Source: a bacterium (GTDB lineage: Bacteria; JAHJDO01). From it: DNA of 56,523 nt. Below the pieces are notes generated by a model that worked only from the letters and a program-made list of their open reading frames with translations, made no database searches and was not told the DNA's origin. Positions 15,542 through 24,561 of the stretch are shown here, piece by piece. Each line of letters opens with the position of its first letter. Positions within the stretch are counted from its first letter, which is position 1. A program made the translations under genes and the position numbers. The stretch is taken from assembly GCA_023129655.1 (NCBI GenBank), contig JAGMBN010000001.1, positions 1 to 56,523 on the forward strand, written 5' to 3'.

Positions 15542-16378
15542 TTATTTAAGGATTCTTTGATCGAAAAGATCCTTGCCTCCTATGGTTTGGATTGCAGTGG
15601 CACTGCGTATTTCTCTGATCTCTAGATCGGCAAGAGCATTGACGACATGGCATGTCGTCGGCAATTCTTCCCATTCAGCATGGTGGAATTTCACAGTCCC
15701 CTGACCAGTCCATTTCTTCTGGACTATTTTATTTGGCCATGCGGCTGGAGTGAGCACTGGATAAGCAATATCGGTTTCGCCCCATTCGCCAGTCCGCGGA
15801 ATGTATTTATAGTGCAGTGTGCCATCGTTACTCGGGGTGCTTTGTGAGGCTTTGAGTTCTTCGGCAGAAAGTTCAGCCATGTTGTCAATTTGCAGATCGA
15901 AAAACTTGAACCCCTTCCAACTAGCAGTACAATGGATTTTGTTATGGTACCCTCTGGGTTCAGGAAGCTCACAATAGATTTTAGCAAAACCCAGCTCTTC
16001 GCGCCCGGTGAAAATAGGGTCGGCAAGGTTTTCCCACAACACTAGTAAAAAATCACCGGTTACATGGTCTTTTTTTCCGTTGAATTTTGCAGGAAAGCTC
16101 ACGCCCAGCAGGTTATATCCGTAGCCTGCTAACCATTCCACCTCGGTAAGATACATTGCATTGACTGTGATAATGGGTTCCCCCAACGTCTCAAATCCCG
16201 GAGGACACATTGCCTCAAGTTGTTTCCTGTTAGTCAGGAAGCTTACGGTAAATTCTCTACCCTTCGGGTACCCTTTGCAGTCATAACGTCTTCCGCCTGG
16301 TCCTTGACGAGGTCCCATGGCGGGACCGAAATGTGTGGGCATACGATAAATTTTTCCTGGGATAAATGTGTAAGACAT
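15542..16378 (-). CDS. Acetoacetate decarboxylase-like protein
   Basis: The 278-residue protein has the acetoacetate-decarboxylase fold signature: ITVNAMYLTEVEWLAG, then TGDFLLVLWENLADPI and GREELGFAKIYCELPEP. The Lys of GFAKIY corresponds to the Schiff-base lysine of ADC. Family members decarboxylate or hydrate beta-keto acids, and true substrates of many are unknown. ATG with AAAAAAGGAG upstream. It is sixth in the GntR-headed operon, after the Hyi-like isomerase. Confidence 0.75.
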   Translation of the reverse strand: MSYTFIPGKIYRMPTHFGPAMGPRQGPGGRRYDCKGYPKGREFTVSFLTNRKQLEAMCPPGFETLGEPIITVNAMYLTEVEWLAGYGYNLLGVSFPAKFNGKKDHVTGDFLLVLWENLADPIFTGREELGFAKIYCELPEPRGYHNKIHCTASWKGFKFFDLQIDNMAELSAEELKASQSTPSNDGTLHYKYIPRTGEWGETDIAYPVLTPAAWPNKIVQKKWTGQGTVKFHHAEWEELPTTCHVVNALADLEIREIRSATAIQTIGGKDLFDQRILK

Positions 16379-16411
16379 AAATAAACTCCTTTTTTTATTT
16401 TAAATTTTTTA

Positions 16412-17215
16412 TTATATAACTTCCAAACTTAATTTATTTCGCAACCATGTCAGAGATTCCAATGAACTACCGCTGGGAGTATATTCCAAGCCGATAAATC
16501 CGCGATAATCCAATTCAACGAGTTTTGCGAAAATAGCATTATAATTGATCTCGCCAGTGCCGGGTTCGTGGCGGTTTGGCGCATCAGCAATCTGTATATG
16601 TCCAATGTAATCGAAATTATTGGTCATAGTCCTGATTAAATTTCCTTCGTTGATTTGCGCATGAAAGAAATCATATTGCAGTTTCAAGCGCGGATGATTC
16701 AATGTTTTAATAATCTGCATTGCAATTTTTGTATCATGCAACATGCACGTCGGAGCAACTACCTTGCTGAGCGGTTCAAGCAGGAGAGTTATTTTCGCTT
16801 TTTCCGCCAGTGGGAGTACCCACTGCAGGTTTTCAATAGCGCAGTTCATCTGAACATCAGCGGAAAACCGGGTAGTTCGATTTCCGAAAAGAACATTTAG
16901 CCTTTTACAATTCAGATGTTCAGCCACATCAAGCGCGGTGTCGAAACTACGCCTGAAGTATTCACGCCTGTATGGAAGACAAAGCGTTCCAAATTCACCA
17001 GCCTGCATATCTCCAGGAGGCACATCGAACAAAACAACGTTCAATCCCAAATCTACAATTCTCGAACGAATATTGCTGACACCTTCAGAATATGGAAATA
17101 AAAATTCAACATCTGAAAACCCTGCCTTTGCCGCCTGCTCAAAACGTTCGAGAAAGGGCACTTCAGAAAACAACATTGTCAAGTTTGCACAGAAATGTAA
17201 TTTTTCCAGTAACAT
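16412..17215 (-). CDS. Hydroxypyruvate isomerase-like sugar isomerase
   Basis: A TIM-barrel protein of the AP-endonuclease-2 superfamily resembling Hyi: FCANLTMLFSEVPFLERF at the start, metal-ligand Glu in LLLEPLS, LQYDFFHAQINEG, HIQIADAPNRHEPGTGEI and GFIGLEYTP at the end. HxxxAD-x-PxRxEPGxGE is characteristic of hydroxypyruvate isomerases and 2-oxotetronate isomerases. The ATG at 17215 gives 267 residues, the normal length, and lies 13 bases after the transaldolase-like stop; the frame is open further upstream. Confidence 0.8.
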   Translation of the reverse strand: MLLEKLHFCANLTMLFSEVPFLERFEQAAKAGFSDVEFLFPYSEGVSNIRSRIVDLGLNVVLFDVPPGDMQAGEFGTLCLPYRREYFRRSFDTALDVAEHLNCKRLNVLFGNRTTRFSADVQMNCAIENLQWVLPLAEKAKITLLLEPLSKVVAPTCMLHDTKIAMQIIKTLNHPRLKLQYDFFHAQINEGNLIRTMTNNFDYIGHIQIADAPNRHEPGTGEINYNAIFAKLVELDYRGFIGLEYTPSGSSLESLTWLRNKLSLEVI

Positions 17216-17228
17216 TATCTCATCTATA

Positions 17229-18275
17229 TTATAATGCATACAAGTTTTTACGTTTAGATATTGCGGCAAGGAGAGTGTACCAGCCGTTCAGAAAGCCATT
17301 TCTGAAAAGTTGCACGGGACCGTATTCTGCAAACTCATCAACTGTTAAAGCATTTTCTTCATAAGCTTTTCTGAAGTCCGGAAGTTTTGCCGACAATTCC
17401 TTAATCACCTCCAATGGAGTTTCAATATCAATCATGGATTCCACAGGGAAATCGCCGGCAATAAGTTCTGCCGCAGTGCTCCAGTTGATGGTAATGTGTG
17501 CGTCTCCGCCAACAATCCCAGTAAAATGCTTCAGCTCGCGTGCCCCCCCTCCGAGCATGATTGTTTTATAGCCGCGTTCTTTCAGCATGCGATACTGCTT
17601 GCGGGCAACCGCGCAACCTGCCTGCCCAAGAACTTCTGCAGAAATATTAATCCCTCCACAGGCGACTGTTTTCTGTAGATACTCATCAAAAATTCCGGTA
17701 ATGTGAGTAATGTAGAATGGTGGATGATTACCGGTTTTTGCCGCTGCTGACTTGTAAATTTCACACATGTGTATCGCCTGTGAAATAGAGAATACTTCTG
17801 TCGCGCAGATTGGGATATTCTGTTCTATGCATACTTCCAAAGCCTGTAGACTGCCTGGGATAACCGGGATTTTAGCCATGCAATTTTTTCCCAGTTTACG
17901 ATTTTTCAAGACGTTTTGTATTGTTGATTTGCCATCTTCGTCCTTTCTGGGATCATCCTGAATAGTTACAAATCCCATTTTGGCATGGTTTTGTTCGTAG
18001 AGAGGCATGAATATATCAATAGCCCTCTTGACAGCCTTCCTGTATACTATCGGTGCGGCCTCTTCGCAATCGTTGACTTCCCGAATCACCTCGTCAATCA
18101 ATTGATTCATATACTCAGGTTCGCTTTTCAACAGCTTGGAACAATAGGCAGGGTTCGTTGTGCAACTTACTGCACCGGCCGTCAATGCCTTCTTCATTTC
18201 TTCTTCCGTTGGGTTATTAATCCAGAACCTGGTTTCTGTCTGGCGATAAACACGATGAAAATAATCCTTCGACAT
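17229..18275 (-). CDS. Transaldolase-family aldolase
   Basis: A protein of about 348 residues of the transaldolase/fructose-6-phosphate aldolase family. TTNPAYCSKLL near the N-terminus, the Schiff-base lysine in CMAKIPVIPGSLQALE, and GGGARELKHF with HITINWSTA toward the end fit the barrel. It is longer and divergent from TalB, and binds an unknown keto-sugar. The frame starts at TTG (18290), but an ATG at 18275 (MSKDYFHRVY) is preferred. It lies between two sugar isomerases, consistent with cleavage of a rearranged sugar. Confidence 0.7.
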   Translation of the reverse strand: MSKDYFHRVYRQTETRFWINNPTEEEMKKALTAGAVSCTTNPAYCSKLLKSEPEYMNQLIDEVIREVNDCEEAAPIVYRKAVKRAIDIFMPLYEQNHAKMGFVTIQDDPRKDEDGKSTIQNVLKNRKLGKNCMAKIPVIPGSLQALEVCIEQNIPICATEVFSISQAIHMCEIYKSAAAKTGNHPPFYITHITGIFDEYLQKTVACGGINISAEVLGQAGCAVARKQYRMLKERGYKTIMLGGGARELKHFTGIVGGDAHITINWSTAAELIAGDFPVESMIDIETPLEVIKELSAKLPDFRKAYEENALTVDEFAEYGPVQLFRNGFLNGWYTLLAAISKRKNLYAL

Positions 18276-18328
18276 ATTAGCTACTTTCAAAATTCATTTT
18301 TATTAGAACCAACCATTTTTGCTAATAC

Positions 18329-19237
18329 TCATAACTGTCTCCAGGCATTTTTAAGTCTTTTAAAATTATCATTTACTGTGTAATCAACAGTTTTGCCGGG
18401 GAATGGAGTCATTTCTAGCAACAGGTCGCCGCGGTTTTTCTTGTCAAGAAAGCCGCAGTCAAGTAGCGCACGCAGGATTATTTTTAATTCTTGCACATCA
18501 ATTTCGCCGCCTTCAAAACCAATTGGCGGATGGGTGTCGCCCCAACGTGGACTGTTTTTGTCCTTCAACACGCAATTGCCCAAGTGGATACGTTTAAGAT
18601 ATGGCGCGGTGCGTTCGATCGCCGAAGTGAAATCCTCGCGCATCAACGGCAAATGTGCCACGTCAAGCTCAAAACCGAAATTATTGTGTTTTGCGCTAAT
18701 CCGCTTCGCCAGTTTAACGCAATCGTCAATCGGTCCATATAGGAATTTCTTGTCAATATCCATATCAAACGGCTCGAGCAACGCGGTAATGTGATGTTTT
18801 TCCAACTTGACGCAGAGTTCAGCACAGAAGCAGTCAAAGGCCGTGAAATCCTCCGGCACGGCAGCGTAAAACGACGGCGTACCAGCGGGAAAGATAAACC
18901 CTTCAGCACCAATCGCCGCGGCCTGATTAATCATATCGTCAAGGATCATCCAGGTCTGAGCGTGATTAGCGGGGTCTTTTGCCGCCAGCGGCAGACTCCG
19001 CAATGGATAAAAGTGGATTGCGAAACAAACCGTTTTCCTGCACTTACAGATTGCCGAAATAAGCTCATTCTGGTATTCGTCGCCATAGGGCAGACAACAG
19101 TCAAAAGTTTCGATATCCGTACGCTTTATGAACTCCAGCAGTGTTTTTACATGTGCTTCCGGATCGTTACCGCATTCGGGGTAAAGCAGATGATGAACCA
19201 AACCGAGTTTTGCGTATTCTCTGATGTTGCCAATCAC
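18329..19237 (-). CDS. Sugar phosphate isomerase/epimerase (AP2 TIM barrel)
   Basis: About 302 residues of the xylose-isomerase-like TIM barrel: LLEPFDMDID (metal-ligand Glu), FELDVAHLPLMRED (Asp, His), RIHLGN and LLLEMTPFPG. The GTG start at 19237 follows AGGAGG and overlaps the upstream stop in the form GTGA, giving tight coupling to the truncated URO-D gene. GC is high here (35 of 60 bases at 18601-18660), well above the recG region. Substrate unknown. Confidence 0.75.
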   Translation of the reverse strand: MIGNIREYAKLGLVHHLLYPECGNDPEAHVKTLLEFIKRTDIETFDCCLPYGDEYQNELISAICKCRKTVCFAIHFYPLRSLPLAAKDPANHAQTWMILDDMINQAAAIGAEGFIFPAGTPSFYAAVPEDFTAFDCFCAELCVKLEKHHITALLEPFDMDIDKKFLYGPIDDCVKLAKRISAKHNNFGFELDVAHLPLMREDFTSAIERTAPYLKRIHLGNCVLKDKNSPRWGDTHPPIGFEGGEIDVQELKIILRALLDCGFLDKKNRGDLLLEMTPFPGKTVDYTVNDNFKRLKNAWRQL

Positions 19238-19509
19238 ATTACCTCCTGACAGGGTTTGTAAAAAACTCCCCATTCAGCGTAATAGGAGCCATCAGGATTT
19301 TCTTTCACCTTATTAAATTTCACTCCACAACAAACACCGTCAAAATCAAAATGTTCTTCAAAATCAGTTTGAGATCCTGCTTCAGGGAGAATAGCTTTGT
19401 AAACATTGGGGTCAATTACGAACTCAACTATTGGAACTTTGTCTGGTTCCTTGAGTTCCATTGCTGTCATAATACGCTCGAAAGAACTTAATTCCATTAT
19501 TTTCCTCAT
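19234..19509 (-). pseudogene. URO-D family methyltransferase-like, N-terminal fragment
   Basis: Ninety-one codons match only the beginning of URO-D-like proteins: LSSFERIMTAMELKEPDKVPIVEF and the AEWGVFYK element. The barrel with the His-x-Cys site (about 250 more residues) is missing, and the stop overlaps the start of the isomerase gene. The remaining frame is intact and may still be translated because it couples to the next start. Most likely an internal deletion fused the fragment to the isomerase ribosome site. Confidence 0.7.
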
Positions 19510-19521
19510 ATTGTTCCCTTT

Positions 19522-21522
19522 CTACCGGCTCAATCTATTCCCTGGAAAATAATATATTCTGCCATCTTCAGCAGAGCCAACTATCATATCCAACTTGCCA
19601 TTATTATTCCAATCTACAGCAAAAGGACAACAGTGATGCATTCCCAGAAGAATAGGCCAGCCATCAAACTTAACAAAACCGGCATCTTTGAATACTGGCT
19701 CTCTATTCGTTCCAATATTCTTAAGCCATTTTACCGTTGCACTATCAGTATTTTTATCATATATAAAATCACTAGCGCAATAAAGGATATCCCATCTACC
19801 GTCATTATCCCAATCCACCGCACAAAGACGTATCCTGCCAGCATCAATATAAGTGTGATTTGCTATCCCCTCTTTAGTAATCCGCTTATCAAGCTTAATT
19901 AGATTACCTTTCTCATCTTTAAGGAACATCATCAATTTAAGATCAAGATAATTTGTCCTATCTTTTCTTTCATATACAGCCAGATGTCCTTTGGGATCCA
20001 GTGTTATCATCTCAGGTAATCCATCGTCATTTATATCCCAGCAGGTAGGACGTACACGCCAGACACTTCGAAACGGTTTGCCTTCCAAAAGTAATCCTTG
20101 TTTCTTTTTAAGTTCAGGTTTGGTCTTAGAACCTATATTCTGATAAAAAGAATAATTTCCTAAGACATCACACACAATAATATCCAAAAGCCCATCACCA
20201 TCCCAATCTACAACTAATGGTCCTGTATACCCACATTCAGTTTCCATAGGACTCTGGAGGCCCCCTCCACTTGGTTGCCTGTGCCAGATTACTTTACCCT
20301 CTGCCTGAAGGAATTCCATCTTTTCAAATTCAGGGGACTCTCTTGTACCTACATTTTCAAAGTAGCATATATGTCCAAATTCGTCCCCTGAGATAATATC
20401 TAAATCTCCATCACCATCCCAATCTACAACACTGGGGGTAGAGAAATCTCCCACAGAAAGAAATCCATTGATTTGGTTAATGAACCTGGATTTCCCCAGG
20501 ATGAGCGCTCCTTTATCTGAAAATCCAAGAAATTCATTATATTGGATATAAGCCTGATAGGTAGAAGATAGTATGGCCTTCTTCCCTCCCCAATGAACTA
20601 TTGTGGAGTGAAATATTGGTCTCAGTAATCTTAAAGGCTTGCCATCCTCAGAAATAGCAAAACCCCGGGAGACAAATTTTGGCTCTTGCCGAGTACCTGT
20701 ATTTTCAAAATAATGTAGCCGGCATGTCCAATCTCCGGAGATTATATCCATGTCTCCATCTTCATCTAAATCCACAGCAGAAGGGTTTGCCCATCCACAC
20801 ACATCTATTGGAGTGCCGTCAACGAGATTAATTTTGATTGGCTGGCTGAATTGTGGATTCTTCTGAGTGCCTTTATTTTTCAGTAGATAGGTAAATCCAT
20901 GCATAATGCCACCCTTCCATTTTCCATGTTCATCAAATCGTGTATTCCATAGGGTCTCCCAGTCTGCATCAGGCATCTCTTTTGGGTCTACCTTAGGCCA
21001 CGTAGTGCTAACGACCTCGGTACCAAGTAGAATGTCCAATGTGCCATCTCCTGTCCAATCAACCAGATGGAAGTGGCAGCAAGACTCATCTTTATATTCT
21101 TTTTTCAACATACTATTGATACCGCTTAGCAATTCAACCGGGTAATCAAATGTCAATTTCCCATCCTCGGATGTGTTTGGGTAAAGCAAAATTTTATCCT
21201 CTATCCGAACAGCAATATCAAATTTGCCTTTTCCATACCAATCTACAGCATGTCCCTCACTACCATAGGGAACAATTCGTTTCTCCGTAAACCGTCCCTG
21301 TGGATACTGGGGTGACATAGGTTTGTGGAAAATGGGTATTCCATCTTTTTCGTAGTCAAATACCTTAGCAATATAAAACCCACCACTCAAATTAAAGCTA
21401 AATATAACAAGCTCTTCTTCTCCGTCACCATCAATATCCACAGCCGATACTCCACCACCCACATGCCCTCCCACATAAGGGCTAATACTTCCTTCTTTAA
21501 ACTTTAATGCTTCATAGAACAT
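19522..21522 (-). CDS. FG-GAP/VCBS repeat protein without signal peptide
   Basis: A 666-residue protein built from at least seven FG-GAP/VCBS blades, each with a calcium-loop-like motif: VDIDGDGEEELVI, VDWTGDGTLDILLG, VDLDEDGDMDIISG, VDWDGDGDLDIISG, VDWDGDGLLDIIV, VDWDNDGRWDILY and VDWNNNGKLDMIVG. It should fold as a beta-propeller. The ATG at 21522 has GGGAGGAAG upstream; the frame is open further back. Such proteins are usually exported, but no signal peptide or membrane anchor is visible here. It is the first gene after the GntR regulator and may bind or process the inducing carbohydrate. Confidence 0.8.
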   Translation of the reverse strand: MFYEALKFKEGSISPYVGGHVGGGVSAVDIDGDGEEELVIFSFNLSGGFYIAKVFDYEKDGIPIFHKPMSPQYPQGRFTEKRIVPYGSEGHAVDWYGKGKFDIAVRIEDKILLYPNTSEDGKLTFDYPVELLSGINSMLKKEYKDESCCHFHLVDWTGDGTLDILLGTEVVSTTWPKVDPKEMPDADWETLWNTRFDEHGKWKGGIMHGFTYLLKNKGTQKNPQFSQPIKINLVDGTPIDVCGWANPSAVDLDEDGDMDIISGDWTCRLHYFENTGTRQEPKFVSRGFAISEDGKPLRLLRPIFHSTIVHWGGKKAILSSTYQAYIQYNEFLGFSDKGALILGKSRFINQINGFLSVGDFSTPSVVDWDGDGDLDIISGDEFGHICYFENVGTRESPEFEKMEFLQAEGKVIWHRQPSGGGLQSPMETECGYTGPLVVDWDGDGLLDIIVCDVLGNYSFYQNIGSKTKPELKKKQGLLLEGKPFRSVWRVRPTCWDINDDGLPEMITLDPKGHLAVYERKDRTNYLDLKLMMFLKDEKGNLIKLDKRITKEGIANHTYIDAGRIRLCAVDWDNDGRWDILYCASDFIYDKNTDSATVKWLKNIGTNREPVFKDAGFVKFDGWPILLGMHHCCPFAVDWNNNGKLDMIVGSAEDGRIYYFPGNRLSR

Positions 21523-21625
21523 TTTCTTCCTCCCATGTATATAGCACAAGCTCATTCTTGCACTATTTAATTTATTCTTCTTACAACAATTCGATCAACG
21601 CTTTTGCCAAACAAAAGTGCAATGC

Positions 21626-22327
21626 TCATCTGCTTTCTTCTGTCAACTTTCCGTCAATAACAGATGGTGAACTGGTTTTCGTTAAGTTAAACTCACTCAT
21701 CTCCAATTTAAATCCTACACGTACATGCTTGCGCATCATTGCCTCGGCTTTGTCAGGGTCACCTTCGATTATACTTTTAACCAATCTAGTATGCCAATTT
21801 CTATTTTTTTTATGCCATGAGTTATCAACTTTTACAGTGTTATGCCAGAACATATACTGAAGATTTAATCTTTCTATATTCTCAACTAATTTTCGACAGC
21901 CACTTTCTATAGCAATTTTCATATGTAAATCATAATGCAATTTAATAAGATTAACCTGGTTGATTCTATCTGACTCAAACTTCTTATCCACTTCGCTCGC
22001 AAGTTTGATTAACTCTTCCGCCTTTTGAGAATTTATCTTTTTAGCGACAATCCTTGCCGCCATTCCTTCCAATGCCTCACGAACAATATATCTTCCTTCC
22101 AATTCAGCAATATCTAAATCACAAATCTTGACACCCCATTTAGGCTCTATTTCAATAAGTCCGTCATGTTCCAACTTTCTAAATATTTCTCGGGCAGTGA
22201 TAGTTGTAATCCCAAAGCGTTCTGCTATTCTTCGTTGAGGCAATGATTGTCCTGGGCAGAACTCTCCTGAAATAATCGCTTTTTTTAAATTCCTATAGCC
22301 TTTTTCTATTAAAGTTTCGCTTTTCAT
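21626..22327 (-). CDS. GntR family (FCD-type) transcriptional regulator
   Basis: The 233-residue regulator has an N-terminal winged helix (SLPQRRIAERFGITTITAREIFRKLE) and a helical FCD ligand-binding domain with conserved Asp/His residues (LHYDLHMKIA, NWHTRLVKSI). FadR-subfamily proteins sense carboxylates or sugar acids, often through a metal. It heads the minus-strand operon, and a perfect palindrome of the TGGTATACCA class lies just upstream, over its own transcription start, so autorepression is very likely. Confidence 0.9.
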   Translation of the reverse strand: MKSETLIEKGYRNLKKAIISGEFCPGQSLPQRRIAERFGITTITAREIFRKLEHDGLIEIEPKWGVKICDLDIAELEGRYIVREALEGMAARIVAKKINSQKAEELIKLASEVDKKFESDRINQVNLIKLHYDLHMKIAIESGCRKLVENIERLNLQYMFWHNTVKVDNSWHKKNRNWHTRLVKSIIEGDPDKAEAMMRKHVRVGFKLEMSEFNLTKTSSPSVIDGKLTEESR

Positions 22328-22334
22328 CTTAGTT

Positions 22335-22352
22335 TATCTGGTATACCAGATA
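22335..22352. promoter_or_regulatory. Operator of the GntR/FCD regulator
   Basis: TATCTGGTATACCAGATA is a perfect 18-base palindrome with the TGGTATACCA core expected for FadR-type regulators. It starts eight bases upstream of the regulator's ATG and lies directly after the -10 box, covering the likely +1. Confidence 0.85.
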
Positions 22353-22353
22353 T

Positions 22354-22381
22354 ATTATAGAGTTATTTAACAAACTGTCAA
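22354..22381 (-). promoter_or_regulatory. Consensus promoter of the catabolic operon
   Basis: On the minus strand TTGACA (22381-22376) and TATAAT (22359-22354) are both perfect, with a 16-base spacer. Transcription would begin near 22347, inside the palindromic operator. Confidence 0.85.
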
Positions 22382-22448
22382 TTAGTTTTTTTGTGAAGTT
22401 TTTTTTGTGAAGTTTGACTTTAAATACAAAATTTGGGATTATATCTCT

Positions 22449-24545
22449 ATGCTTAATCCGGATACTTCTATCCAATACATAAAAGGCGTTGGACCAAAAA
22501 GAGTTGCGCTATTTGAACGACTTGGTATCCAAACAGTCAAAGATCTCCTTTATTATATTCCACGAAGATATGAAGATAGAAGCGACTTTTCTCCTATTGC
22601 AAGACTCCGTATTGGAGAGCAGAACACAGTTGTGGGAAAAGTTCTGACAAGTGGGGTTCAGAAATTAAAGAGAAATTTGAGCATACTCAAGGTAGCTATT
22701 GATGACGGCACAGGCATAATATACGCTGTATGGTTTAATCAGCCGTTTTTGGAAGAACAGTTTAAGATCGGTACAAAGCTTGTTGTAAGCGGTAAGGTTC
22801 AGTTATACGGCAGAAAATTACAAATATCCAGCCAGTCTTATGAAATTTTACGTTCCAAAGATAAAGAGAGCGAAACAGAAGAACTAATTCATACAGGAAG
22901 AATCGTTCCTTTTTATCCTTTAACGCAGGATATATCACAACGGAGAATAAGGAGAATGATTAAAAATGCTCTGGATAACTGCCTTGATCAGATAAATGAT
23001 ATGCTTTCGCAGGATATTAAAGATAGATATAACATGGTAGATACTAAGCAAGCTCTTTTAAACATTCATTTTCCTGAGACTCAAAAGGATAGTGAGTCAG
23101 CTTATAGAAGAATTGTTTTTGATGAATTTTTGTTGCTGCAATTAGGAATTCTTTTAAAAAGGGCATCTATTTCAGAGCCCCAGCTTGGTATAAAACATCA
23201 AAATAAAGGAAGACTGCTGGAGCAATTTCTCAAGACCCTGCCATTCAAGCTGACTGATGCGCAGCATAGAGTTATAGATGAAATAAATCGGGATATGACA
23301 TCTGAAGAACAAATGAACAGATTGATTCAGGGCGAAGTTGGATCAGGAAAAACTATTGTTGCAATTGCTGCGTTGCTGATTAGTATTGAAAATGATTATC
23401 AAGGAGCCATAATGGCGCCGACAGAGATACTGGCGGAACAGCATTACATTACTCTGGCAGAAATGCTCTCTCATCTTGGAATAAAAATTGATTTACTGAT
23501 TGGCAGTACCCCTCAAAAATCGCGCGTAGAGATCACGGAAAATATACGCAATGGAATTACTGATATTATTATTGGAACACATACATTAGTTCAAGAGAAC
23601 ATTAAGTTTAAGAGACTAGGGCTTATAGTAATAGATGAACAACATCGTTTTGGCGTGATGCAGCGTAACATGCTAAGAAAGAAAGGGCTTAATCCTGATG
23701 TTCTGGTGATGACTGCTACACCTATACCCAGAACTCTTGCACTCACTGTGTATGGGGACTTGGATATTTCTACGATCAGGGAACTTCCTCCTGGAAGAGG
23801 CACTGTGTCAACGTATTGGGTATCAAAATCACAGCTCCAAGGAGTATATGAGTTTATTGAGGAAGAGATAAAAAGAGGGCGGCAGGCATATGTTGTCTCT
23901 CCTTTAATCGAGGAGTCACATATAATAGAGGCTCCGATAGTTATCGGAGTTACTCAGCTCTTTGAACATTTCAAGAAGGAGAGATTTCCAAATCTAAGAA
24001 TAGGGCTTTTACATGGGCAAATGAAAAATGAAGATAAAGAAAAGGTAATGCAGGAGTTTCGCGAAAACAAGATTAATATACTGGTGTCTACAACGGTTAT
24101 TGAAGTTGGTATAGATATTCCTAATGCAACTATAATGCTGATAGAGAATGCGGAGCGATTTGGTCTGTCACAACTTCATCAGCTTAGAGGCAGAATTGGC
24201 AGGGGCAGGAACCAATCATATTGTATATTACATGGTATGCCAAAAACCCCTGAAGCGCAGAAGCGGATGACAGTTATGACGCAAACGCAGGATGGCTTTA
24301 GAATTGCGCAGGAGGATCTGGAAATTAGAGGTCCGGGAGAATTCTTTGGAACAAAGCAGCATGGTCTGCCTGAATTAAAAATCGGCAATATAATTTTAGA
24401 TATAGATATAATGGAGATTGCCAGAAAAGAGGCAGTAAATATAATCAAGACTGATCCTGAACTCTCAGCTAAAAAGAATTATCTTATTAAGAGAAATTTT
24501 CTGCAGAGTTTTAAACACAGGATTGATTTGGTAAAGGTGGGATAG
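22449..24545 (+). CDS. recG: ATP-dependent DNA helicase RecG
   Basis: RecG remodels stalled forks and Holliday junctions. An N-terminal wedge/OB domain (YIKGVGPKR to about residue 200) precedes the two helicase lobes: Walker A GEVGSGKT, DEQH box, MTATPIPRTLALT, TTVIEVGIDIPNA and QLRGRIGRG. The length of about 698 residues is standard. The frame is open from a GTG at 22407; the ATG at 22449 (MLNPDTSIQYIKG) matches family starts better but has no clear ribosome site. Confidence 0.95.
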   Translation: MLNPDTSIQYIKGVGPKRVALFERLGIQTVKDLLYYIPRRYEDRSDFSPIARLRIGEQNTVVGKVLTSGVQKLKRNLSILKVAIDDGTGIIYAVWFNQPFLEEQFKIGTKLVVSGKVQLYGRKLQISSQSYEILRSKDKESETEELIHTGRIVPFYPLTQDISQRRIRRMIKNALDNCLDQINDMLSQDIKDRYNMVDTKQALLNIHFPETQKDSESAYRRIVFDEFLLLQLGILLKRASISEPQLGIKHQNKGRLLEQFLKTLPFKLTDAQHRVIDEINRDMTSEEQMNRLIQGEVGSGKTIVAIAALLISIENDYQGAIMAPTEILAEQHYITLAEMLSHLGIKIDLLIGSTPQKSRVEITENIRNGITDIIIGTHTLVQENIKFKRLGLIVIDEQHRFGVMQRNMLRKKGLNPDVLVMTATPIPRTLALTVYGDLDISTIRELPPGRGTVSTYWVSKSQLQGVYEFIEEEIKRGRQAYVVSPLIEESHIIEAPIVIGVTQLFEHFKKERFPNLRIGLLHGQMKNEDKEKVMQEFRENKINILVSTTVIEVGIDIPNATIMLIENAERFGLSQLHQLRGRIGRGRNQSYCILHGMPKTPEAQKRMTVMTQTQDGFRIAQEDLEIRGPGEFFGTKQHGLPELKIGNIILDIDIMEIARKEAVNIIKTDPELSAKKNYLIKRNFLQSFKHRIDLVKVG

Positions 24546-24561
24546 GAAGGAGGCAGTTATT

